Origin: Berberis thunbergii
Taxonomy: Eukaryota > Streptophyta > Magnoliopsida > Ranunculales > Berberidaceae
Assembly (NCBI GenBank): GCA_003290165.1
Contig: QNQO01002050.1
Coordinates: 62,001 to 126,000, forward strand
Length of the DNA stretch: 64,000 bases
Direction: 5' to 3'
Position numbers and translations under genes: made by a program. The notes under the pieces were generated by a model. That model made no database searches. It saw nothing but the letters and a program-made list of their open reading frames with translations, and was not told the DNA's origin. Of this stretch, positions 46,783 through 57,212 are shown one piece after another (position 1 is the first letter of the stretch; each line of letters opens with the position of its first letter).

Positions 46783-48447
46783 CATCAAGTTCCGCATGAG
46801 TTCTACACCATACAAAGAAATCACCAACGTCCAAATCCCCCATCTTGTCTCCTTTTGGATCACTTTTGTAAAGTTTCACCCCAGTCTTGTATTTGAAGCA
46901 TAAGGAAAGTCTGATATCTGTTGCAGGGTTCAATGATCCATGACAAGCGCAAGAGAATTGATGGATAGGATCTACAACCTCTAATGCTATCGCAATGACA
47001 TTCCTTTCCTAATCACAAACTTTGTATCTCCGTGACACTGAAGGAACAGGATTGCTTGGAGAAGGAAACCTCGCAACACCTTGAGAAGATGATGGTAATG
47101 GAGATGGTGGTAATGGAGATGGAGGTAATGAAGATGGTGGTAATGGAGATGGAGGTAATGGATTATCTGGTTGCTTTGTCGATTGTGCACCGGATGACAG
47201 TGTATCTTCAGTTCTTTGAACAACTCCTTGTATTCCCTCACTTGTTGATGGTTTTACATAAGTTCCACTTTCAAGTCTCTCTCGTATCCATCTAACATTT
47301 TCTTCCAATCTTTCATATTTTTCTTCCCTTTTTTTGGCTTCCAATGTTTTTTCCAATAGCAATGAACGAGCGGGAAGTGCAGCATCATACTTCCTGTTAG
47401 AGACAGTGGTTCCAACACAACGAGTACGTCCCCTCGCTTCTTGGCCAAACACTTGGCTTAGAGGATCATCATCAATAGTGAGGTCAATGTTACCTTGAGT
47501 TGAAGATTCTTGCAATGCAGCTTTTTTTGCTTTAACTTGTTCCTTCAAAATAATGAAAAAATAAAATAAATCAGGACACAAATAATATTCAAACAACTAC
47601 AAAGTAAATTAAGAATTGGGTATAAAAGACATCATTGGGCACATACCATATATTGTTCAGAACCACGCGTAGGTTTTCCATCCTTTCCCGTGTGACAAGC
47701 AATCCATATGTCAGTGCGTGTGACTGGTTCTCCATCAGGGTTCTTCTCAACCTATATATTTGAAAGATTAGTCTCAGCCTATAAAGTTAAATGGTATATA
47801 ATATTGTACTAGTAGCTAGAAACTCAATTACCATTTCGTACTCTACTTCTGCAGCACTCTTCTGGCCACCCCCCATACATACTTTGAAGCCTTTTTGTTT
47901 TTTGCATTTTTGTCTCTAATTGCCTTCGCTTCAGGGGTGCTCTCATGGCGAACAAACTCCTTCCAATCCTCCTCTCTTACACCATTTGGAACATGCTTTT
48001 CTAGTTCCTCAATGGTAGGATACTTATCCAAATAATTCTTCCTAAGATGTGCCTTGAACCTTCTATAATATTCAGGCATTTTCAAATGCACACTATTTTT
48101 CACATAATTTGGAATGTCGTATTCACGCTGCAAATAAGCCATTGAGATATAAGTTGAAAATAAAATATGACATTATGAAAATCAATGATGTAAAATCTCA
48201 CCTTGAGGCCATTCCACACATCCTCTTTGTAGTTGTCAGTAACATGGTGCCAACCCTTGAATTTGATGGGCACAAGGGTTTCAACAAGCTTTCCAATGTT
48301 TTTATTGAAATTTCTAGCACCAGGTCCAACTGCTAAACCGTGGAGGTTGAACTGTATGGTCTGTTTAACTTCAATGTCATCATTTGTAGATCTGGTGACA
48401 TCAATGGTGGAGAGATCATTGTCGCGAGTACTATCCATCTCTATCAA
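46783..48447 (-). pseudogene. TNPA-like second CACTA gene, copy R2
   Basis: Exons on the minus strand: 48447-about 48202 (MIEMDSTRDNDLSTIDVTRS...GWHHVTDN), 48131-47832 (REYDIPNYVKNSVHLKMPEY...LDKYPTIEELEKHVPNGVRE), about 47750-47648 (DGEPVTRTDIWIACHTGKDG) and 47540-46783 (KAALQESSTQGNIDLTIDDD, PLSQVFGQEARGRTRC, a PLPPSPLPPS repeat, YKVCD, SCACHGSLNPATDIRLSLCF, DLDVGDFFVWCRTHAELDD then stop). Longer than the L copy. Two defects: a G6 run near 47870 where seven G are needed for WGGGQKSAAEVEYEM, and TAG in place of TGG after KVCD. It lies inside the complete element R2, close to its left end, in the element's sense direction. Confidence 0.88.
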
Positions 48448-49986
48448 TGATATTATAGATAATTAGACTAAAGTCATGTGGTTTTATGATCAGTAACATG
48501 TAAGTGCATAATGTATTTTTTTTTGTTTTTGTTTTGGTGAATAAGATGTAATCAGTTATAACTATCCCATCTAGTAATATAACCTAAACAACTTTGAATA
48601 ACTAGAGTTCGTGCGGATAATTTACCAACAAGAAGATTATCCAAAGACCAGTCCATTCTTATTTAAATTTATCTCCTAAGTTATTCTATTCCAATGTTCT
48701 ATAAAACTAGATGCTTTGGAGGATTGTAATAAAATCTTGTATGTTCTTAGAGACCAAAATGTACTAGCTCATGAGCTAGCGCAACGTTATTTCTTGGTTG
48801 CTGCCTTGGTAATGTTATTTATTTCCATAAATAAAAAAAGGTTGTGTTTGATTCTAAGAAAACACATCGGAAAAACAATGAACAAAAGGTGAAACTGAAA
48901 ATGATCATGCCTTTTCTTAGTTTTGCAGGGCAAGGTATTCCTTTCTCCACTATGGGGAACCAAAAAGAAACCTATAAATTTAACCATTGCTAGCATATCC
49001 TAATTTATTGAACTTAATAGCCACAATGAAACATACTTATACAGAGCGATGAAATATTTTGTTACGGTAATAAAGTAAAATATACGAAGTTCAGCTTTGG
49101 ACTAATGCTTAGATATTGTATAAACTCATTACTTATCACAATTTAGTAGTAATCGATTTTTATACAATTGTGATTCAGTTTATACTAAATTGTAGTAATG
49201 CAAGTCTTACTAAAAATTGATAAACTCTTACTAAAACTCATTACTAAATTGATAAACTCTTACTAAAAATTGATAAACTCTTACTCGTTACATAATGCGA
49301 GTCTTACTAAGACTCGATTTTTAAATCACAATTGTATAAACTCAAGCAGTGCACTCTCAGTACCAAGGTCAGAGTGGATGAATTTCTGGCCAAAAGGACA
49401 AAAGGCCCAAAACTAGCTATAACTTGTAGAAGGTACCTGTTTAGGTGTACATATTATAAACGAGGAGGTTTCCTGTACTTCTCCTTAGAACCTAGATATT
49501 CCCAGCTATAGATGATACTACAATGCTTCTTAGCATATTCACACGCAGAACCGATAATGATATATACAAAGTAATAGGTGACATAGCTCAGGGATACTTT
49601 CTAGGACTGTTATTTCTGAATCCTATGTGCATTTAGTGATCATACAAATGTTTCACTCTTATTAACAAGAGTATACGTTTCTGCCATAACAAGAACTTGA
49701 AAACTTCAAACGTAGAAGAGGACACATAAAACTCGTGGGTTTTCCTACATGGCCTGATGTTTGAAACTATTGAGGTCAAACATATTCCCAAAAATCGACA
49801 ATATGGAAGAGGAATTAATAAATTATATGTTTGAAACAACTCTCTTATTTCTTGAATTCGCTGAACAGTTTACTCTTCACATGTTCGCCTCTTGTTTCAT
49901 TGAGATGTCAATTTGTACTTCTAAATTCTAAGTTCTAAACCATCACAGTTCTAACTTATACGATTGACTGCTCTCTGCTCTACTAG
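48448..49986. other. 5' interior of R2, mostly unrecognised
   Basis: In the autonomous layout (L) the TNP2 gene lies here; in R2 it is absent. Near 48690-48790 the plus strand reads LRDQNVLAHELAQ, which resembles the end of a LINE RNase H domain but is too short to be sure. Near 49120-49330 are simple repeated words (ACTCTTACTAAAAATTGATA). Confidence 0.4.
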
Positions 49987-50099
49987 GCATTCTTCTATAT
50001 GAAATGCTTTATGGATACACACCCTTCAGAGGAAAGACGGGGCAAAAGACATTTGTTAATGTTATGCAGAAGGATCTCAAATTTCCTGGAAGCATTTCG
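49987..50099 (+). pseudogene. Captured phototropin kinase exon (antisense to R2)
   Basis: An exon with acceptor CTAG and donor TCG/GTGAG reads ILLYEMLYGYTPFRGKTGQK, TFVNVMQKDLKFPGSIS. This is the subdomain X region of the AGC-VIII kinase of phototropins (LYEMLYGYTPFRGKTRQKTFxNxLxKDLKFP). Phototropins are plasma-membrane blue-light receptors. It is one of only two recognised captured pieces pointing against their element's transposase direction. Confidence 0.85.
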
Positions 50100-50422
50100 G
50101 TGAGACTTTACAGATCACTTATGTTCATTCCTTGTACTATTTTTTTAAATCGATGATGCTATGTAGAATAAAAGAATTTGATCACATAGATATGGTCAAA
50201 TATGCAAAAGGGAACTAAGACATATAACAAATTCATGCTCCAATAAATAGACAGGAGAAGAAATGAACAGAAATACAATATCTTCATATGACATCCATAA
50301 CAAAGACTTCATCAACATATAAGTAATTAATAACCACGATAATAGTAACAGAAGGAACACTAATTGAAAATTTGAAATTAATTGCCCACTCCCTCAACAG
50401 GTAGCCTCATTCATTTACAAAA

Positions 50423-50583
50423 ATTCTAACTGTCGAGGTAATGGGCGAGGAAACCAGCGAGGTAGGGAGGGAGGGAAGACCCTACCTCCCTCTTGCGGTG
50501 TGTACTTTCCCTCCTTTGCACGAATCGCGAGGGGGGATGGAGGGTTCTCCCCCCTCCCTCGCTGGTTTCCTGGCCATTTAGAT
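50423..50583. mobile_element. Foldback (MITE-like) element 2
   Basis: About 160 bp able to fold back: ATTCTAACTGTCGAGG...GAAACCAGCGAGGTAGGGAG on the left and CTCCCTCGCTGGTTTCCTGG...CCATTTAGAT on the right. Ends resemble foldback element 1 (29977-30141), but the arms have diverged and the loop is longer. Confidence 0.65.
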
Positions 50584-51109
50584 TGACTCAAATATTTACT
50601 TCTAAGAAGATTGTGTACTATTGTCCGTCATGATTGGTCTCATATACTATGTATGTATGTTTAGCCGGTTCATGATTTGAATCCACACATATACTATGAA
50701 TGACTAAGCAAATAGAATTTTACCACCTAAATGTCAATGACGGGGATACAATTATATCTCAAATAGATCGCTTGCAGGTCTCAAAGTACTGAACAAAGAT
50801 AATACGATGATCATGCTCACTTGCTCAAATAAATTATGCAGTCAGGACTCTTGTGGCCAACCATATATTCAGTTCATTAATCACTATAACAATTGAAAAC
50901 AATAAAAGAATTCTGGAAGCAACAAAATACCATCAAAACACAGTTGGAAAGCTTGTATTGAGCAATGAGGGGAGTTTAACAAGAATACTAATTATCGAAC
51001 AAAATGCTCATTGTAAAAAAAAAATCATCGAACCCTAATTTCATCCTAAATAAAACACAACCCTGATGAACCCTAATTTCATCATAAATAAAAGAGAGAG
51101 AGAGAGAGT

Positions 51110-51440
51110 ACCTATATATAATGCATTGGCTGATCGATTTTGAAGTCGATTGAAGTCGAGGGAGGAGCAGGGAAGTCGAGGGAGCAGGGAAGGAGGGGAA
51201 GAGGGAAGTCGAGGGAGGGAGCAGGGAAGGAGTAGAAGCAGGGGGAAGTCGAGTCGAGGGAGGGAACAGGTCGATGGAAGTCGAATGGAGGGAAGCAGGT
51301 CGAGGGAGGATGCTTTGATTTTGTGAAATTTTTTCAGGTCGAGGGAGGGAGCTTTGATTTTGTGAAATTTTTTCAGGTCGAGGGAGGGAAGCAGGTCGAG
51401 GGAGGGAGCTTCAAGCGCCAAAAACAGCCCGCCCAATTTT
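51110..51440 (-). promoter_or_regulatory. GA/CT-rich minisatellite, probable leader of R2 transcripts
   Basis: Repeats of GTCGAGGGAGGGAGCAGGGA, and a 38-bp unit with CTTTGATTTTGTGAAATTTT twice at about 51311 and 51350. Read on the minus strand it is CT-rich and sits between the left subterminal array and the TNPA gene, where the promoter and 5' UTR of the CACTA gene would be. Function inferred from position only. Confidence 0.45.
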
Positions 51441-51457
51441 TTTTTTCAGCTTTTCAT

Positions 51458-51956
51458 GTAGCCACGGTTTAAAACCGTTGCTAAATTTGTTTTTGCAACG
51501 GTTTTGAGCCGTTGCTAGATGTAGCCACGGTTTAAAACCGTTGCTAATTTTTTTTGTTGCAACGGTTATTAGCCGTTGCTAAGCCTAGCCACGGTTTAAA
51601 ACCGTTGCTACATTTTTTTATTGCCACGGTTGTTAGCCGTTGCTAAATATTTTTATTGCCACGGTTTTGAGCCGTTGCTATGATTAACCACGGTTAATAA
51701 CAGTTGCTAAATTATTTTTTTCAACGGTTTTTGGCCGTTGCAACTACTTCCCACGGTTTATAGCCGTTGCTAATATTAGTCACGGTTTTTAGCCGTGCCA
51801 AATGTACCAACGGTTGTAAACAGTGGCCAGGGTGTTTATTAGCTACGGTGTTAAGCCGTTGGTACATATAGCTACGGTTTTTGGCCGTGGCAAATGTACC
51901 AACGGTTTAAAACCGTGGGTAGCTCGGCGTGGCTAAATGGCCCTTTTGGTGTAGTG
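51458..51956 (-). repeat. Left-type terminal repeat and subterminal array of R2
   Basis: Copies of CCACGGTTTAAAACCGTTGC and CAACGG...AGCCGTTGC. The last 30 bp end in GGTGTAGTG at 51956. The first bases beyond the 13-bp terminal repeat (GGGCCATTTAGCC) differ from the right-type ends (CCCCCATTAGC), so left and right ends can be told apart. Confidence 0.9.
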
Positions 51957-51959
51957 TGT
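51957..51959. other. Target-site duplication of R2, right copy (TGT)
   Basis: Follows the terminal GGTGTAGTG. Removing R2 and one TGT joins the two halves of R1 and brings the two prohibitin exons into one intron-separated order. Confidence 0.85.
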
Positions 51960-52370
51960 ACAACATCAGAAATAAGATTCAAAAGAGCCTCAATAAAGTC
52001 TATACGCCTACAGACCTACAAGAATATTGAGAATTGACTTGGCACACTAGTTTCTTTTCGATTTGGGAAAATCCACATGCATGGTGATAATCAAGTCTAA
52101 AAGGTCTGGTTATAGGAACAAATGCTCATTAAGAAATGTGATTGTAATAAAACAGGAGTAAATGGAAAAATCGTAGGAGCAATGTATGAGATCATATCCC
52201 AAAACCATAACCCCTTAAGAACAAACTTTTACAGTTGCAGTGGCCTTGGAATAGTTTTTGCAAACTTGCATCCACAATTTCTTCAGGTATCACCTTATAT
52301 GCACTTCAATACCTCAGTAACACGAGGTTGGTTAGGTTATGAGAGCTATAGAGATGAAAATAGTCAATAC

Positions 52371-52487
52371 CATTTGGAGATCACGGCTTCCCGAGGTACT
52401 ATCTATTAGAGGAGGGCGTGCATGAACATCATAAATGACTGGCCTCTCAAACCATGGAATCATCAGATGTGTTCCTTCAGGATAAAC
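52371..52487 (-). pseudogene. Captured prohibitin exon, upstream part
   Basis: A full exon with acceptor and donor reads VYPEGTHLMIPWFERPVIYD, VHARPPLIDSTSGSRDLQM. It matches plant prohibitin (GTHLxIPWFERPVIYDVRARP...STSGSRDLQMV). The next codon, V of VKIGLRV, is the first codon of the exon at 38899. Open, with few substitutions. Confidence 0.85.
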
Positions 52488-53392
52488 CTGCATGCACAAT
52501 CTATTGTGAGTAGATGATTGCAGGAACAAACACCTTGAAAAGATGAAAGATATATATGATACAAGTATGTGATTATGTAAGTTTTTCAATTCAGATTCAT
52601 TTAGTGTGTGTCTAATAGATTGTGTGTGATTATGTAAGTTTGGGGTGCAATCAGACCCACCTGTTATATAAAACAGTTTAACGTTTGGCGTGCAAACCAA
52701 GGCCATGCCATTTCTCTCCACGGCTTCTCTTCTACCTTCTCTCTTCCTGTCTGGCTTTTGATATGATACTTAACTATCTTTTTCCCAATTCTACTATTTT
52801 TCAACTACTCAAGAGACACTGAGTAATAACATGTGAAACTTAGAAGATGTTGAGGAGAAAAAAATAATGTTATGTAAATAACAGAAGCAGCAAGACAATA
52901 GAAAACAATAAAGCTGCATCCTTTTTATATGAGAACACACTGCAAAATTGTTAATGATCAAAAAGAGGACACAAAAGTTAGTGAGTTGCTCACATTACAA
53001 GAAGTAGAAAAAGAAAGGGGAAACAAAACATTAGTCATTAAGAATGTCATCCCAGCTGAACACGAATCTATCAAAAGCCACATGCTGGACTGATTTTTAG
53101 GCTAATCCTTATTGCCAAATATCCTCTTTAATTGAAATGAGGCATTCCTGCATCCATAAAATTGCTTAAGAAGCTAACAAAGAGAAATTACTAACTAAAG
53201 TTGTCAAGACATAACCCCTGAACATCTATTGGACTTGCCTATTACATTTCAAACATTACTATGTTCAAAACAACCATTGTGGTACCATGGGAGATCACTA
53301 CGAGAAAAATGTAACTGTTGGGTTCCAGTGGGAAAATAATTTAATGACAAACATTCCTACGAATGGATTTTGGTGGTCTACATATGAACTTC
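52488..53392. other. R1 sequence between prohibitin exon and R3
   Basis: No further exon of prohibitin was recognised. At 53296 a word CACTACGAGAAAAATG preceded by GAT resembles the terminus of the second CACTA family (CACTACAAGAAAAA), but there is no subterminal array behind it within the 97 bp before R3. Confidence 0.35.
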
Positions 53393-53765
53393 CACTACAC
53401 CAAAAATGGCCATTAGCAACGGTTTTAAACCGTGGGGGTAACCCATTGGCACGGTTTAGAACCGTGGGCTGTAGAGGCGTCGCTAAATCCCTAGTAACGG
53501 GTAAAAACCGTGGCTAAAATATTAGCAACGGTTTTATCTCGAGGACTGTTGATGCTTTAACCACGGTTATAAACCGTTGCCACAATCTTAGCCACGGATC
53601 TAAGCCGTGGGCAGGAGTAGCCACGACTTAAAACCGTTGCAAGTTTAGCCACAGTTTTAAGCCGTTGCAATAGCTATAACAACGGTTTTAAGCCGTGGCC
53701 AGTACTAGCCACGGTTATAAGTTTTTAGCCGTTGCAATAGTTAGCCACGGTTTAAAACCGTGGCG
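53393..53765 (-). repeat. Terminal repeat and subterminal palindrome array of R3
   Basis: Shorter array with the family motif (GCAACGGTTTTAAACCGTGG, AGCCACGGTTTAAAACCGTG). One stretch, TAGCCACGGTTATAAGTTTT, shows a fusion of two units. Confidence 0.9.
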
Positions 53766-53929
53766 AATTTTTTTTTTTTTTGCTATCAAATGACTTTGAG
53801 TCATTGAGTCAAAATCTATCAAATAATGGAGGCAAAGTAATGTAATTAATGGAGGCAAAGTAATGTAATTAATAAGAAAATGTATTACATTGAGTCAAAA
53901 TCTATCAAATAATATCTCAAATACAATGA

Positions 53930-54243
53930 TAGTCAAGGAAATAGTCATCTGAAATGATAGTAGAAGAGCGAACAGAAGAAACATGGTCTTGGGTTGTGTC
54001 TTGAGTAAGAAATAACCACCAAAGAAGTTGCCCAAAATGCTACCAGCAGCAAGACCCCATGAATGCATAAGATTGGAGACTGGTCATTTTCCATTTTTGG
54101 CCATACTCAGCAATAAGAGCATCTTTTGCGACTTCTGTGATGGAAGCACCAAGGTTGCTAATTAGCATACATGTCATTAGCGCTGGAAGAGTTCGACTTG
54201 CAACTGGGACGAAAGACAGTGTACCCCAAGATAGAAGCTGCAA
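53930..54243 (-). pseudogene. Captured fragment of a folate-biopterin transporter
   Basis: The frame reads LLSWGTLSFVPVASRTLPAL, MTCMLISNLGASITEVAKDA, LIAEYGQKWKMTSLQSYAFM, then (new frame) AAGSILGNFFGGYFLLKTQD. It matches the FBT major-facilitator family of plants (NLGASITEVAKDALVAEYGQ...LQSYAFMA). About 100 residues of a protein near 500; a frameshift after SYAFM. Plastid or tonoplast folate carriers in the family. Confidence 0.85.
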
Positions 54244-54654
54244 AAGAACTGTCGATATTGATTTGTATCAGCAACTCACTCATTGTTCAACCTTCATAAA
54301 TTTATAACCATCTATGACTCTTCACAATAAACCAAACCAACATATTTAGTTTTTATTTGTTTTTCCCCATCATTTGAAATTCAAAGTTTACTTGATACTG
54401 CTCAATAAAACGCCTAATTACCTTACAAACAAGCCTAAACACATGCTCACCTGTAACGGAATGGGAGTCATATTTAGTAGTCATTCCAAACAAATTATGA
54501 ATGTTATCCTGATATTACTTCTGAAATCTACACTTGCTAGCAGATTGAGTATTTGAAAGTGTTTTTGGGAAAAGATACATAGAAACATCTTAATATGATA
54601 TGATATGAGAGACGCAATGCTGACTAACCTATGTTGATTCAGGTTTTCCCTCTT

Positions 54655-55060
54655 GGTCTGATTCTATGGCATGGCCAGGGACGAACTGCGGTTGATGCTG
54701 CTGAATAAACAGTTGATGCAGTTGATGCGGTTGATTCAAGCTATCATTTAGAACAGTGGCAAAGACAAAGCATTCTATCCTGAATAAACAAAATGCAAAA
54801 ATTCAATACCCAGATTTAGCGTAGCACGCTGAAACATAACAGAGTGTCGCAACAGCATGTTCGCATGAAGGCCACTGCATCGCAGCAGCTCAGAACACAG
54901 CACAACAACAAGACGCTCTGCGACGCAACAACGTCCATCAGCCTAACGCGTAACCACCATCTCGCCATGGCCTTACCACCAGTCCAGGCCGCAGCACAGT
55001 CCGCAACAACCAGTGCCCAGTCCTTCCAGTCCGCAGCCTCTCCCTGCTCCGAAAACAGGA
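54655..55060. other. GC-rich island in R3
   Basis: It opens with GATGCGG/GATGCAGTTGATGC repeats and continues with CAGCAGCTCAGAACACAGCA, GCTCTGCGACGCAACAACG, CCGCAGCACAGTCCGCAAC. Composition like the islands of L, R1 and R2. A 96-codon frame (54844-55131) is Ser/Gln/Ala-rich and unrecognised. Confidence 0.5.
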
Positions 55061-55806
55061 GACACTCTGATGGCTTATACCTTCACCAAGCTGTAAATGT
55101 TATACTACTCAATTTTGATGCCTTCTATTCATAGTACCTGCATGAGCTCAACCACAAGCAAATTAATCACTAGCGTTACACAAATTTCAAATTAGTTCAA
55201 GCAGATTCAACCCAAATTACTAAAAGAAGATGCATTTCTATGAACTTAACTGCCAAAGATTGAACTTTAATGGGAAACTACAGGAAAATTTCATCTGACA
55301 TTGCCAAACTTATCCTCAGTGATCTACAAGTTGTCAGGTTTGTTGGTACAAAATTTTTAATGTTTTTAGAAAAGACAATTTTCTTCTTCAATTAATTTAG
55401 TATGCTAAAGCAGAACTATTGACTTATTGAGAGCTCATAGGATAATACATAAGCTGGATAATTTGTGTGCTTAGTGAGGCATTCAGATGGTTACAGCAGT
55501 CTTTCGTGAGTATGAGCTTCAAGTTGTTGCAAGCTATATAACAAAAACAGATAGGGGGAAGGTAAAGATCAAGCTCATATAAGCCTACAATACAAATGGA
55601 TACTGGCATCATTGTTTTAAAAGCAAATTACCCGATACAAAAGAAAACATGGATTGAGAGCACTATAATATTTTATTATTGACAGTGAGTAGGAAAGCCT
55701 TGAAAACAAGAAAATTCAAATAAACAAATTGACAAGTATGGTGAGCTCACCTTGGATGCTTCAATTCCTAGTTCACAAGCTATGCATGAGAACTTGAGAA
55801 ACACTT
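55061..55806. other. Intron-like stretch in R3
   Basis: No exon recognised before the CAP-D3 fragment. Confidence 0.35.
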
Positions 55807-56448
55807 TTACGCGACTGAATCAAAATTATGCTTTCTTCTCAATGACTCCAACACTTCTAAGGGACGATCTCCCATAGAACTAGCTCCCCCCATAGAAGAT
55901 TTGACCGTCGGCCTATTCATGGAATCAAGCTGTGGGGTGGAGGCATCCTGGCTGACCTCCTTGAGCATAGACTTGACTCTTTTCGAAGCCATGGCATCTG
56001 ACATCACTGAGGAAACTATTTCTGGACTTCCTAACTGCTGGGCTAAGCTGCCTTGCACATCTCTAATAATCTGAGAAGCACCGCATGCACGACCCAGGGG
56101 TGGCATATTGCTATTGGATTTTTGCATGGTGGCGACAGTCTCAGCAACTGTAGATTTTGCTTTGAGTGCTTCATACTTCTCCATGTCGTAAATGATCTCC
56201 TTCTGAAGCTGCTTGTCAGCTACTAATATGTCATCAATCTCATTCTTGTAATCCTTAAGAAGCACTCGCAGGCATTCCATGAGACAACCCATCAAGGAGC
56301 TGTTTCTGCTCTCCAGTAGCCTCTTCAGCTCTATAAAGATAGGAATAGCATTTTGGATCAAGCTCTTCTTTGCCACCTGAGCCATCACTCTCCGTTTTGC
56401 AGCTGCAGCAGCATCAGTGCTTCCACTTTCTCCACCTTCGTCATCCAT
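55807..56448 (-). pseudogene. Captured C-terminal exon of condensin-II subunit CAP-D3
   Basis: An unbroken frame of 213 residues: KRRVMAQVAKKSLIQNAIPI, FIELKRLLESRNSSLMGCLM, ECLRVLLKDYKNEIDDILVA, DKQLQKEIIYDMEKYEAL, then a Ser/Met-rich tail ending HNFDSVA. It corresponds to the end of the plant condensin-2 D3 HEAT-repeat protein. The whole protein is well over 1000 residues, so this is a fragment, though without damage. It could encode a short protein if transcribed. Other condensin exons are not found nearby. Confidence 0.75.
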
Positions 56449-57136
56449 TAGGCAATATTAAAAACATCAGGTCTGCAGAGTTCGACCAAATATGCACGAA
56501 TATGTAATAAAGAAATATAGAATGTCATATCAAAATAACTATATGATAACTGAAAGCTAAATAGCCAATTGAGACTGACAGAGAAAAAGAAACATGTCAA
56601 ACACAAACACACATGCACTAGACCATATAACCCAACAAAATGGAAAGAAAATCACATATCCCATCTGATCAATGATTACCTAAAATCTGGAGAAGACAGA
56701 GATGATCTACATGGAAGTTATGACTGGTGAGCAATATATAAGTGGATTTGAAAAGAAGTATCAAACTCAATCTATTTTTTTCTTTTCTTATAACAGGGAA
56801 TGCAAAAATTTTAAATGAACAAAGAAACCAAAATTTTCATGGCACTGAACTAGTGAACTATAGAGGCAAACCAAACCCAATGAAAAATCTCATTGTCGTA
56901 ATAAGAAAATGAATATAGGAAAAGAGCTTACTACACATTCTTAAGAGAAGAAGAAGAAAGTAAGCAAAAATGAAGGATATGTTGTGATCTACAATCTAGC
57001 AACAAGTAAAATGACAACAAAAATACATCATATTTGAGCTAAAAGCAAACATGACGTGGGATGCAACTAATGAGTAAATTTTTTATATCATGAATATAAA
57101 CGAAAAGAGAATGACGTACCAGGCTCGTAAATTTTA
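56449..57136. other. Intron-like stretch in R3
   Basis: AT-rich, with no exon recognised. Confidence 0.35.
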
Positions 57137-57212
57137 GTGACAAGATAGATACCTTCTCTACACCTTCTAGAATGTGAGGGAAGTGACAAGATAGATACCT
57201 TCTCTACACCTT
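57137..57212. repeat. 30-bp tandem duplication including a splice donor
   Basis: GTGACAAGATAGATACCTTC...CACCTT occurs at 57137-57166 and 57183-57212. Read on the minus strand it contains the last 12 bases of the aminopeptidase exon plus the donor, so the exon end and donor are present twice. Confidence 0.9.

Larger units (their letters stand above)
39013..51956 (-). mobile_element. Complete CACTA element copy R2, 12,944 bp, nested in R1
   Basis: Both termini are visible: CACTACACCAAAAACCCCCA at 39013 on the plus strand and CACTACACCAAAAGGGCC read inward from 51956 on the minus strand, each with a subterminal palindrome array. The 3-bp target duplication TGT is present at 39010-39012 and 51957-51959. 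On the minus strand come a GA/CT-rich leader, a TNPA-like gene and fragments of NAT transporter, NUP1, unknown genes, urease and golgin; a phototropin exon lies antisense. No TNP2 transposase is present, so the copy is non-autonomous. Confidence 0.92.
35594..53392 (-). mobile_element. CACTA element copy R1, minus orientation, interrupted by R2 (far end not seen)
   Basis: The terminus at 35594 reads CACTGCACCAAAAACCCCCA (one base off the family consensus) and is followed by the subterminal array. Going inward come the Gln-rich exon, chromomethylase, AAAP permease and prohibitin fragments. R2 (39013-51956) sits inside it: the prohibitin gene fragment continues on the far side, at 52371-52487. 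The opposite terminus of R1 was not found before R3 begins at 53393, so the right limit given is only how far it can be followed. The 3 bases outside the visible end are GAT. Confidence 0.8.

Noticed and set aside
47032..47295. Met/Val/Glu-rich 87-codon frame on the plus strand
   Set aside because: It is the complement of the Pro/Ser repeat of the TNPA-like gene.
48690..48800. LRDQNVLAHELAQ reading, like the tail of a LINE RNase H
   Set aside because: Only 13 residues fit and no poly-A or upstream RNase H block follows; left as a note in the gap entry.
51041..51436. Frame of 131 codons with repeated SLDL/PSLDLKKFHK units
   Set aside because: It is the translation of the GA/CT-rich minisatellite; composition is purely from DNA repeats and there is no family resemblance.
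53296..53392. CACTACGAGAAAAATG, similar to the terminus of the second CACTA family
   Set aside because: One mismatch in the core, no subterminal repeats behind it and no partner end seen; may be chance.
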